From an uncultured Pelagibacteraceae bacterium (GTDB lineage: Bacteria; Pseudomonadota; Alphaproteobacteria; Pelagibacterales; Pelagibacteraceae): 47,920 nt of DNA. Shown one piece after another: positions 40,240 through 47,920 of this stretch (positions are counted from its first letter, which is position 1; each line of letters starts with the position of its first letter). Both the position numbers and the translations under genes were made by a program. The stretch covers positions 1 through 47,920 of the forward strand of contig CACHCM010000004.1 in the NCBI GenBank assembly GCA_902578325.1. Direction: 5' to 3'. A model generated the notes under the pieces. That model ran no database searches. It worked only from the letters and a program-made list of their open reading frames with translations, and had not been told where the DNA came from.

Positions 40240-40530
40240 TTACTTACCGGAAATACCCATAATGTCTGACTCTTTCATTATGCTGTACTCTTTACCATTA
40301 ATTTTGACTTCAGTTCCTGACCATTTCCCAAATAAAACTTTATCACCGACTTTAACATCCATTGGAATTAACTTTCCATCTTCTGTTTTTGCTCCACCAC
40401 CTACAGCAACAACTTTACCTTCTTGAGGTTTTTCTTGAGCTGTGTCAGGGATAATTATTCCTCCAGCAGTTTTTTCACTGCCGTCTAATACTTCGATTAA
40501 AACTCTGTCATGTAACGGTTTAAACTTCAT
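40240..40530 (-). CDS. groS: Co-chaperonin GroES
   Basis: [47 protein letters not shown] at 40530 gives the canonical start (track extends to 40569). Confidence 0.97.
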   Translation of the reverse strand: MKFKPLHDRVLIEVLDGSEKTAGGIIIPDTAQEKPQEGKVVAVGGGAKTEDGKLIPMDVKVGDKVLFGKWSGTEVKINGKEYSIMKESDIMGISGK

Positions 40531-40567
40531 AAATTCTCCTTTATAAAACTTTATAAATATGAGCTTC

Positions 40568-40595
40568 ATATAGATATTTCACCGCCTATTTCAAG
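40568..40595 (-). promoter_or_regulatory. Candidate RpoH promoter of groESL
   Basis: Minus strand CTTG-N17-TCTATAT, compared with the alphaproteobacterial RpoH pattern CTTG-N17-CYTATNT. Confidence 0.5.
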
Positions 40596-40662
40596 ATCAG
40601 AAAGACTTAAGGATATTAATAATGCTAGTAAATTCCAGATTTTATGGTTTATACCTTAAAAT

Positions 40663-41481
40663 ATGACCAAAAATTTAGATTTAGATGGCTTACAATCAAT
40701 TGCTGACAACTATGATCTTTTTTATATAGACTTATGGGGTGTTGTTCATAATGGGGTTAATCTTCATGAAAATGCAATAGCTGTTTTAAATGAACTTTTA
40801 AAAAAAAAGAAAATGCTAGTACTTTTAACGAACGCCCCAAGACCAAATAATACTGTTCAAAATTTTTTAGAAAAGATGGGCATGGATAAAGTGCTCAGAG
40901 ATCACGTATTTACATCAGGAGAGGCAGCATTGAATTATTTGAAAAAATCTTATTTATCAAAAAAGTTTTATCATATAGGTCCACCTAGAGATTTTGATTT
41001 ATTTTATTTATTTGAGAAAAATAAGTGTGAAGATATTGGTGATAGTGAATATTTATTATGCACAGGGTTATTTGATAATCATGATAAGGATTTAAAATAT
41101 TACAAAGATTTACTTGAAAAACATAATTCCAAAAAAATGATTTGTACAAATCCAGATTTAATTGTTGATCGAGGTGAAGTTAGAGAGCTATGTGCAGGTT
41201 CTGTCGCAATGGTTTTTGAAAAAATGGGTGGAGAAGTAGTATATTTTGGAAAACCCCATCCGGAGGTTTATAATCAGTCTATTGATAATAAAAATAAAAA
41301 AATATTAGCAATTGGTGATAATTTAAATACTGATATCAGAGGTGCAAATCTTTTGAATTACGATTCTTTATTAATTAGTAACGGAATACATAGAAATGAA
41401 ATAAAAAATAAAGGAATACGAGACGTTTCCAAAGAGTATGAGGCGATAATTAATTTTATTCAATCAGATTTAAAATGGTAA
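40663..41481 (+). CDS. HAD-superfamily hydrolase, class IIA (TIGR01459-like)
   Basis: YDLFYIDLWGVVHNG, LLTNAPRPN, FGKPHPEVYNQ, LAIGDNLNTDIRGANL. Confidence 0.9.
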   Translation: MTKNLDLDGLQSIADNYDLFYIDLWGVVHNGVNLHENAIAVLNELLKKKKMLVLLTNAPRPNNTVQNFLEKMGMDKVLRDHVFTSGEAALNYLKKSYLSKKFYHIGPPRDFDLFYLFEKNKCEDIGDSEYLLCTGLFDNHDKDLKYYKDLLEKHNSKKMICTNPDLIVDRGEVRELCAGSVAMVFEKMGGEVVYFGKPHPEVYNQSIDNKNKKILAIGDNLNTDIRGANLLNYDSLLISNGIHRNEIKNKGIRDVSKEYEAIINFIQSDLKW

Positions 41482-42398
41482 AATATTATACAAATTTTAA
41501 TATTAAAAAATTACACAGAGGATCAATTATTTTAATTGGTAATTTTGATGGTTTACATTTAGGGCATCAAAAATTATTTCAATTAGCACAGTCATATAAG
41601 AAAAAATATAATTTAAAAATTGGTGTTGTAAATTTTGATCCAATGCCAAAAATGTTTTTTAATAAAAAATTAAAAAATTTCCGGATTTCCAACATCAATC
41701 AAAAAATAAATCTACTTAGAAATTTAAAAGTAGATTTTGTTATTACAAAAAAATTTGATAAAAAATTTTCAAAAACTAAAGCACTAAACTTTATTTCTAA
41801 AATTTTATATAAAAAATTAGATTCCAAATTTATTTTTGTCAGCAATAATTTTAGATTTGGAAATAAAAGAGAAGGAAATGTTAATTTATTAAAAAAATAT
41901 GAACAATTATTTAATTATAAAGTAGTTAAACCTGAACCATTAATTAAAAGTAAAAAGATTGTATCATCATCTTTAATAAGAAATCTTTTAGAAAAAGGTT
42001 TTTTAAATAAAGCCAATAATCTCTTAAACAGAAATTGGTCGATACAAGGAGTTGTTAAAAAAGGAAGACAAGTAGGAAAAAAAATGGGTTTTCCAACATG
42101 CAATCTAGATATACAGGATTACGTCTTGGCAAAACCAGGAGTTTATGCCGTCAAAGTTTTGAAAAAAAATAGTAACAAATATCTTAAAGGAATTGCTAAT
42201 CTTGGATATAGGCCAACATTTAATCAAAAAAAAATATTACTAGAAGTTCATTTATTTAATTTTTCTGGAAATCTTTATAATAAACTTTTATCAGTAGAGT
42301 TTTTAAAGTTTATAAGAAAAGAAAAAAAATTTAAAAATGTTAATCAATTAAGAGCTCAAATTAAAAAAGATTTAAATATTGCAAAAAATACTAAATGA
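41475..42398 (+). CDS. ribF: Bifunctional riboflavin kinase/FAD synthetase
   Basis: LIGNFDGLHLGHQKLF, SSSLIRNLLEKG, VVKKGRQVGKKMGFPTCNLDI, KPGVYAVKV. Confidence 0.95.
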   Translation: MVKYYTNFNIKKLHRGSIILIGNFDGLHLGHQKLFQLAQSYKKKYNLKIGVVNFDPMPKMFFNKKLKNFRISNINQKINLLRNLKVDFVITKKFDKKFSKTKALNFISKILYKKLDSKFIFVSNNFRFGNKREGNVNLLKKYEQLFNYKVVKPEPLIKSKKIVSSSLIRNLLEKGFLNKANNLLNRNWSIQGVVKKGRQVGKKMGFPTCNLDIQDYVLAKPGVYAVKVLKKNSNKYLKGIANLGYRPTFNQKKILLEVHLFNFSGNLYNKLLSVEFLKFIRKEKKFKNVNQLRAQIKKDLNIAKNTK

Positions 42399-45109
42399 CT
42401 AAATCACAAATAAATCTCCCAAAAACTGCTTTTTCCATGAAAGCCAATCTACCTAATCGAGAACCAGAAATTCTTGAATATTGGAAAAAAATTAATCTTT
42501 ACGACGAATTAAGAAAAGAAAGTAAAGGAAGAGAAAAATTTGTCCTTCATGATGGCCCTCCTTATGCAAATGGAAATATTCACATGGGAACAGCTCTAAA
42601 CAAAATTCTAAAAGATATAATTGTTAAATTTCATCAAATGGACGGCAAAGACTCTATCTATGTTCCAGGTTGGGATTGTCATGGCCTGCCGATAGAGTGG
42701 AAAATTGAGGAACAGTATAAAAAAAATAAAAAAAATAAAAATGAAGTTCCTATTGTTGAGTTTAGAAAAGAATGCAGGACATTTGCTGAGAAATGGATTG
42801 AAGTTCACAAAAGTCAATTTAAAAGATTAGGTGTTGTTGGGGATTGGGAAAATTATTATTCCACAATGAGCTTTGATGCTGAAGCACAAATAGTAAGAGA
42901 GTTAGGAAAATTTTTAAAAGAAGGAAGTTTATATAGAGGTTTTAAACCTGTTTTATGGTCAACAGTTGAAAAAACAGCGCTTGCAGATGCTGAGGTAGAA
43001 TATCAAGATCATAAATCAGATACCATTTATACCTCATTTAAAGTTAAATCATCTAATTTGAAAGATTTAATTGGAGTAGAAATAGTTATTTGGACAACAA
43101 CTCCATGGACAATACCAGCCAATAAAGCTTTAGCATATAACGAGTCTCTTGATTATATAATATTAGAAATAAATGATGAAGGTGATTATAAAAATAGAAA
43201 AATTGTTATTGCAGATGCTTTGCTAGAATCTGTGGTTAAAGAATGTGAATTAAAAAAATATAAAAAAATCCTTACATTTAAAGGCAAAGAATTTAAAAAT
43301 ACAATTTGTAGTCATCCATTTTTAAAGCTTGGTTATGACCATGATATTCCAATGCTCGAGGCTAGATTTGTAACTACTGAGCAAGGAACTGGAATAGTGC
43401 ACTGTGCACCTAGTCACGGACCTGATGACTTTAACCTTTGTTTGAATAACGGTATCAAAGCAATAGAAACAGTTGATGGAGATGGAAAATATACAAACAA
43501 TGTGAAATTGTTTGAAGGAATTCATATATTTAAAGCAAATCCTATTGTAATTGAAAAACTAAAAGAGAAAAAAAATTTATTATTTAATGGTGAGCTAGTT
43601 CACTCTTACCCTCATTCGTGGAGATCCAAAGCTCCACTTGTTCATAGAGCTACACCTCAATGGTTTATTTCAATGGAAAGTCATAAACTTAGAGATAAAG
43701 CATTAAAAGCCATCGATGAAACAACTTTCTATCCAGGCAAAGGAAAAGAAAGATTAAAATCAATGATAGAAACAAGACCTGATTGGTGCGTTTCAAGACA
43801 AAGAGTTTGGGGGGTGCCTCTTCCAATTTTTGTAAATAAAAAAACAAAAGAAATTTTAGTTGATGATGACGTTATTGAAAATATTTCATCAATTTATGAG
43901 AAGGAAGGGTCAGATTGTTGGTTTTCAGATGATCCTCAAAGATTTTTAGGTAAGAAATATAAAGCTGATGATTATCAAAAATTAAGTGATATCGTTGAAG
44001 TTTGGTTTGATAGCGGTTCAACTCACTCTTTTGTATTGGAAAAAAGAGAAGATTTAAAATGGCCAGCATCAATGTATCTAGAGGGATCAGATCAACATAG
44101 AGGCTGGTTTCATTCATCATTATTAGAATCTTGTGGGACAAGAGGTAGAGCTCCATTCGAAGCTATTCTGTCTCACGGTTTTGTCGTAGACGGTAAAGGT
44201 TTGAAGATGTCTAAATCACTAGGAAATGTAATTGCACCTGAAGATATTTTAAAAAAATATGGTGCTGATATTTTAAGAATTTGGGTAGCATCTTCAAATT
44301 ATGCAGAAGATCTAAGAATAGATTATTCAATCTTAGATCAACACGCGGAATCATATAGAAAAATTAGAAATACTTTTAGATACTTGCTTGGAAATATAAA
44401 TGACAATTATGAATCAATAAATTTTGATACACTAGATATAAATGAATTACCTGAGTTAGAACAGTTAATGCTACATAAAATTTATATTCTAAACGATAAT
44501 TTTAAAAAATATTTTAGTAATTATGATTTTCACAATTTGTATAAAGAACTATTAAATTTTTGTACTGTTGATTTGTCTGCTTTTTATTTTGATATTAGAA
44601 AAGATAATCTTTATTGTGATCCTAAGGACTCAAAAAAAAGAAAATCGACTATTTTACTTCTTAATATAATTTTAAACTCTCTATTAAAATGGTTTGCCCC
44701 TATTTTATCTTTTACAACTGAAGAAATTTTTAACTTATTGTTTAAAGATCAAAAAAGTATTCATCTAGAGAAATTCAATAAATATCCTGATAAATTTAAA
44801 AACGAAAAACTTAGCGAAAAATGGAGTGAATTAATAAAAATTAGAAATATTTGCAATATAAGTATTGAGGAAAAAAGAGCTAGTAAAGAAATAGGGTCAA
44901 GCTTGGAGGCAGATTTAAAAATAAATTTAAATCAAAAATTACAAAAGGTAATTAGTAATATTGATTTTTCAGAATTGTGCATTACTTCAAAAGCTGAAGT
45001 TAGTTACAATGAAGATGTTGAGACAACCGCAATCACTAGTAAAGCAAAGGGAACTAAGTGTCCAGTTTGTTGGAAAATAAATGAGGGCCCTTGTCCTAGA
45101 CACCCCTAA
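42395..45109 (+). CDS. ileS: Isoleucyl-tRNA synthetase
   Basis: HDGPPYANGNIHMGTALNKILKD (HIGH-type), KMSKSLGN, C-terminal zinc site CPVCWKINEGPCPRH. Confidence 0.98.
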   Translation: MTKSQINLPKTAFSMKANLPNREPEILEYWKKINLYDELRKESKGREKFVLHDGPPYANGNIHMGTALNKILKDIIVKFHQMDGKDSIYVPGWDCHGLPIEWKIEEQYKKNKKNKNEVPIVEFRKECRTFAEKWIEVHKSQFKRLGVVGDWENYYSTMSFDAEAQIVRELGKFLKEGSLYRGFKPVLWSTVEKTALADAEVEYQDHKSDTIYTSFKVKSSNLKDLIGVEIVIWTTTPWTIPANKALAYNESLDYIILEINDEGDYKNRKIVIADALLESVVKECELKKYKKILTFKGKEFKNTICSHPFLKLGYDHDIPMLEARFVTTEQGTGIVHCAPSHGPDDFNLCLNNGIKAIETVDGDGKYTNNVKLFEGIHIFKANPIVIEKLKEKKNLLFNGELVHSYPHSWRSKAPLVHRATPQWFISMESHKLRDKALKAIDETTFYPGKGKERLKSMIETRPDWCVSRQRVWGVPLPIFVNKKTKEILVDDDVIENISSIYEKEGSDCWFSDDPQRFLGKKYKADDYQKLSDIVEVWFDSGSTHSFVLEKREDLKWPASMYLEGSDQHRGWFHSSLLESCGTRGRAPFEAILSHGFVVDGKGLKMSKSLGNVIAPEDILKKYGADILRIWVASSNYAEDLRIDYSILDQHAESYRKIRNTFRYLLGNINDNYESINFDTLDINELPELEQLMLHKIYILNDNFKKYFSNYDFHNLYKELLNFCTVDLSAFYFDIRKDNLYCDPKDSKKRKSTILLLNIILNSLLKWFAPILSFTTEEIFNLLFKDQKSIHLEKFNKYPDKFKNEKLSEKWSELIKIRNICNISIEEKRASKEIGSSLEADLKINLNQKLQKVISNIDFSELCITSKAEVSYNEDVETTAITSKAKGTKCPVCWKINEGPCPRHP

Positions 45110-45615
45110 TGATTAAAAAAATTTTAAGAAAAAGTTTTATAATCAGTTCATTACTAGTTTTTTCAATATTTTTACTTGATAGACTTTCTAAAATTTATGT
45201 AATTTATTTAAATAAGAAATTTTTAGGATCTGAATTACTTTCGTCAAAATTTTTAAATATTAGGCTTATCTGGAATGAAGGAATTGCATTTGGCTTATTA
45301 TCTTTTAATGAAACAGTATTTTATAATGCATTAACTGTTTTAATTTTGATCATAATTTTAATTATATTTTTTATGCTTTCCAAAAGTAATGGAATTAAAA
45401 AATTCTCACTTATGATGATCTTGGGGGGTGCAATAGGAAATGTTTATGACCGTATATTTTATGGAGCTGTTCCAGATTTTATAGATTTTCATATAGGAAA
45501 TTTTCATTGGTTCATATTTAATGTGGCAGATATATTCATTACTTTAGGTGTTATTTTTATGATAATAATTGAAATTACTGGTAATAATAAAAACGATAAA
45601 TATGAAATACTTTAA
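45109..45615 (+). CDS. lspA: Lipoprotein signal peptidase
   Basis: IRLIWNEGIAFGLL, GGAIGNVYDRIFYGAVPDFIDFHIG, FNVADIFITLGV (catalytic Asp pair). Confidence 0.95.
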   Translation: MIKKILRKSFIISSLLVFSIFLLDRLSKIYVIYLNKKFLGSELLSSKFLNIRLIWNEGIAFGLLSFNETVFYNALTVLILIIILIIFFMLSKSNGIKKFSLMMILGGAIGNVYDRIFYGAVPDFIDFHIGNFHWFIFNVADIFITLGVIFMIIIEITGNNKNDKYEIL

Positions 45616-45916
45616 AATATTAGTTTTTTTTAAATTAATTTTATTTCTTTATTCATGCTCAACACTTAAAGAAGGATTTACAAATCAAAAAAAGTCAAGC
45701 AGCGATGAATTCCTAGTCGAAAAAAAATCACCACTTGTAATGCCTCCAGATTATAATGATTTGCCTGTACCTGATCAGAACAATGAAACGGCAGAGACCA
45801 ATGAAAATAAAATAAAAGATCTTTTAAAAAATAACAATGAAAATGCTGAAATGAATAATGCTGAAGATGGCAATACGAATATAGAACAGTCAATATTAAA
45901 AAAAATTAAGAATTAA
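45602..45916 (+). CDS. DUF3035-like putative lipoprotein
   Basis: MKYFKILVFFKLILFLYSCSTLKEGF lipobox; SPLVMPPDYNDLPVP typical of DUF3035. Likely ATG at 45602 (track 45569). Confidence 0.8.
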   Translation: MKYFKILVFFKLILFLYSCSTLKEGFTNQKKSSSDEFLVEKKSPLVMPPDYNDLPVPDQNNETAETNENKIKDLLKNNNENAEMNNAEDGNTNIEQSILKKIKN

Positions 45917-47067
45917 TGCTAACCTCGGGTATTAGCTTTGTTAATTTTAAAAAAAAAAACAAGTTTTTAAAACTAAGAAAAAATTTACAATCAATTATTA
46001 ATGATAAAAATGAGATACTTAACTCATTAAGTAAAAATTATAAAGATAGTTATAAAAAAAATTTTGTTAATAAGTATAAAGCATTTTCAAATTACAGAAT
46101 AATAGGAATGGGAGGTTCAATACTTGGAACTCGAACAATTTATGAATTTTTACAACATAAAATAAAAAAAAATTTTTTATTTATTGATAATCTTCAGAAT
46201 ACTTTATCTCAAAGTAAAAAAAAAACTGTTAATATAATCGTGTCAAAATCGGGAAATACAATTGAGACGATTACAAATTCAAATATAATTATAAAGAAAA
46301 ATAATAGAAATATTTTTGTCACCGAAAACAAAAAGAATTATCTTTATCGATTAGCGGAAAATCTCAAAGGAGAAATCGTCCATCATAATAATTATATTGG
46401 TGGAAGGTATTCAGTTTTATCTGAAGTAGGAATGTTGCCAGCCGAATTGATGGGTTTAAAATCTATAAATTTTAGACAATTTAATTCTTTAATAAAAAAT
46501 AGAAGATTTTTAAATTCACTTATTACCAATGTTGGTTCAATACTTTATTATATTAAAAAAAGAAAATTTAATTCTATAATTATTAATTATGACGAAAAGT
46601 CTGAAAGTTTATTTAAATGGTATCAACAACTAGTTGCAGAAAGTTTAGGTAAGAAAAAAAAAGGACTTTTGCCAATAGTATCAAATATGCCAAAAGATAA
46701 CCATAGTGTAATGCAACTTTATTTAGATGGTTTTCAAAATAATTTTTATACATTCTTTTATGTTGATGAAAAAAAATCAAAAAAACTAAATAATAAAATC
46801 ATATTACCATCACATAAATTCTTAAAAAATAAATCAATATCAAAAATTATTTATTCTCAAAAAAAAGCCAGTGAAAATATTTTTTTGAAAAAAAATATAC
46901 CATTTAGAAGTTTTGAAATTAAAAAAAGGGATGAAAAAACTTTAGGGGAATTGTTTTCCTTTTTTATTTTAGAAACAATTTTACTTGGTAAGGCACTAAA
47001 ATTAAATCCTTATGATCAACCAGCGGTTGAATTAATTAAGAAAGAAACAAAAAAAATTTTAACTTAA
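45916..47067 (+). CDS. pgi: Glucose-6-phosphate isomerase
   Basis: GMGGSILGTRTIYEF, VSKSGNTIETITNS, GGRYSVLSEVGMLPAELMG, NPYDQPAVELIKKETKKIL. Confidence 0.92.
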   Translation: MLTSGISFVNFKKKNKFLKLRKNLQSIINDKNEILNSLSKNYKDSYKKNFVNKYKAFSNYRIIGMGGSILGTRTIYEFLQHKIKKNFLFIDNLQNTLSQSKKKTVNIIVSKSGNTIETITNSNIIIKKNNRNIFVTENKKNYLYRLAENLKGEIVHHNNYIGGRYSVLSEVGMLPAELMGLKSINFRQFNSLIKNRRFLNSLITNVGSILYYIKKRKFNSIIINYDEKSESLFKWYQQLVAESLGKKKKGLLPIVSNMPKDNHSVMQLYLDGFQNNFYTFFYVDEKKSKKLNNKIILPSHKFLKNKSISKIIYSQKKASENIFLKKNIPFRSFEIKKRDEKTLGELFSFFILETILLGKALKLNPYDQPAVELIKKETKKILT

Positions 47068-47625
47068 ATTAGATAAAAAAATTATCTTTGAAATTCCATA
47101 TTTTTTTTCTTCTATGATTTTGAAGTTTTTTGGAAAAATATCCTCTTCTTTATTATGTCTATGAAGAATAATAATGGCGTTTTTTTTAAGTATTTTATAA
47201 TCAGTAATTTTTTCAAATATTATATTTATATTTTTATCTTTGTATGGTGGATCTAAAAAAATAATATCAAATTTATTTTCAAAGTTATTAAAAAAATCAT
47301 CTTTATAAATATCTTTTTTTATTATTTTATAATTATTGATTGACTTTAAGTTGGATAGATTTTTATCTAAAATTGGTAAAACTCCTATATAATTTTCTAT
47401 AAAAAACACTTCTTTTACTCCTCTTGATAAGCATTCTAGACCAAAAGACCCAACTCCAGAAAATAAATCTAAAATAGTAGAATTATTAAAATCAATTTTA
47501 AATTTATTTGAGTGGTTAATGATATTAAAAATAGATTCTTTTGCTAAATCCTTAAGAGGTCGTGTCTTTTTATCTTTTGGTTCTAAAATTTTTTTTCCTT
47601 TAAAAGAGCCAGATATTATTCTCAT
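47059..47625 (-). CDS. rsmD: 16S rRNA (guanine966-N2)-methyltransferase RsmD
   Basis: MRIISGSFKGKKILEPKDKKTRPLKDLAKESIFNII, DLFSGVGSFGLECLSRG, IIFLDPPYKD. Confidence 0.94.
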   Translation of the reverse strand: MRIISGSFKGKKILEPKDKKTRPLKDLAKESIFNIINHSNKFKIDFNNSTILDLFSGVGSFGLECLSRGVKEVFFIENYIGVLPILDKNLSNLKSINNYKIIKKDIYKDDFFNNFENKFDIIFLDPPYKDKNINIIFEKITDYKILKKNAIIILHRHNKEEDIFPKNFKIIEEKKYGISKIIFLSNLS

Positions 47626-47920
47626 TATTCAACAACCTTATAACCTATATCTTTCCTAAAAAAACCATCATTCCAGTTTAATTTTTCTAAATTTTCCTCT
47701 ACATTTTTTTTAGCTATTTTGAAATCATTTGAAAGACTAACAAAATTTAAAACCCTTCCTCCAACTGCTAAAATTTTTTCATTTTTTTTTATAGTACCCG
47801 CATGAAACATATAGTTATCTAAATTAAGTTTAATATTATTTAAGTTATTAATTTGAATATTTTTTTTAAATGCATCGGGATAACCATTCGAGCACAAAAC
47901 AACACATAAACTTTTTGCAT
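47625..47920 (-). CDS. purD: Phosphoribosylamine-glycine ligase, C-terminal part (N-terminus beyond window)
   Basis: VVLCSNGYPDAFKKN..., FHAGT...GGRVLNFVSLSNDFKIAKKNVEE, C-terminal PurD pattern; open at right edge. Confidence 0.88.
   Translation of the reverse strand, partial: AKSLCVVLCSNGYPDAFKKNIQINNLNNIKLNLDNYMFHAGTIKKNEKILAVGGRVLNFVSLSNDFKIAKKNVEENLEKLNWNDGFFRKDIGYKVVE

Noticed and set aside
42608-44156. Minus-strand ORFs within ileS
   Set aside because: Antisense shadow ORFs of a well-conserved gene.

Overview
AT-rich chromosomal window that looks like a streamlined alphaproteobacterium, most likely SAR11/Pelagibacterales; that assignment is an inference from base composition, short intergenic gaps, lysine-rich proteins and gene content. 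Nearly all of it is ordinary protein-coding DNA. I saw no tRNA, rRNA, CRISPR array, phage or transposon. The most distinctive block is about 6.4-21.3 kb. It holds a near-complete aerobic purine-to-glyoxylate/urea pathway: xdhAB, guanine deaminase, a PuuD-type urate-oxidising membrane protein without its cytochrome c domain, HIU hydrolase, OHCU decarboxylase, PuuE allantoinase, allantoicase, ureidoglycolate lyase and a phosphoribosyltransferase. Next to it is a BMP-type ABC importer operon led by a divergent deaminase-like gene. Other content: an RND efflux pump (permease truncated at the left edge), msrA, alkA, an hsp20 gene with a candidate ROSE-type RNA thermometer and heat-shock promoter, a prolyl oligopeptidase, a membrane J-domain protein, cfa, tldD/pmbA, typA, groESL, ribF-ileS-lspA, pgi, rsmD and purD (truncated at the right edge). 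The best candidates for something under-described are (1) the split PuuD plus stand-alone cytochrome c arrangement, (2) the short ROSE-like leader of hsp20, (3) the importer-linked deaminase-like protein, and (4) shared ACTT/AAGT-type motifs in the two divergent purine promoters. No database search was possible; product names are from motif and sequence recognition.
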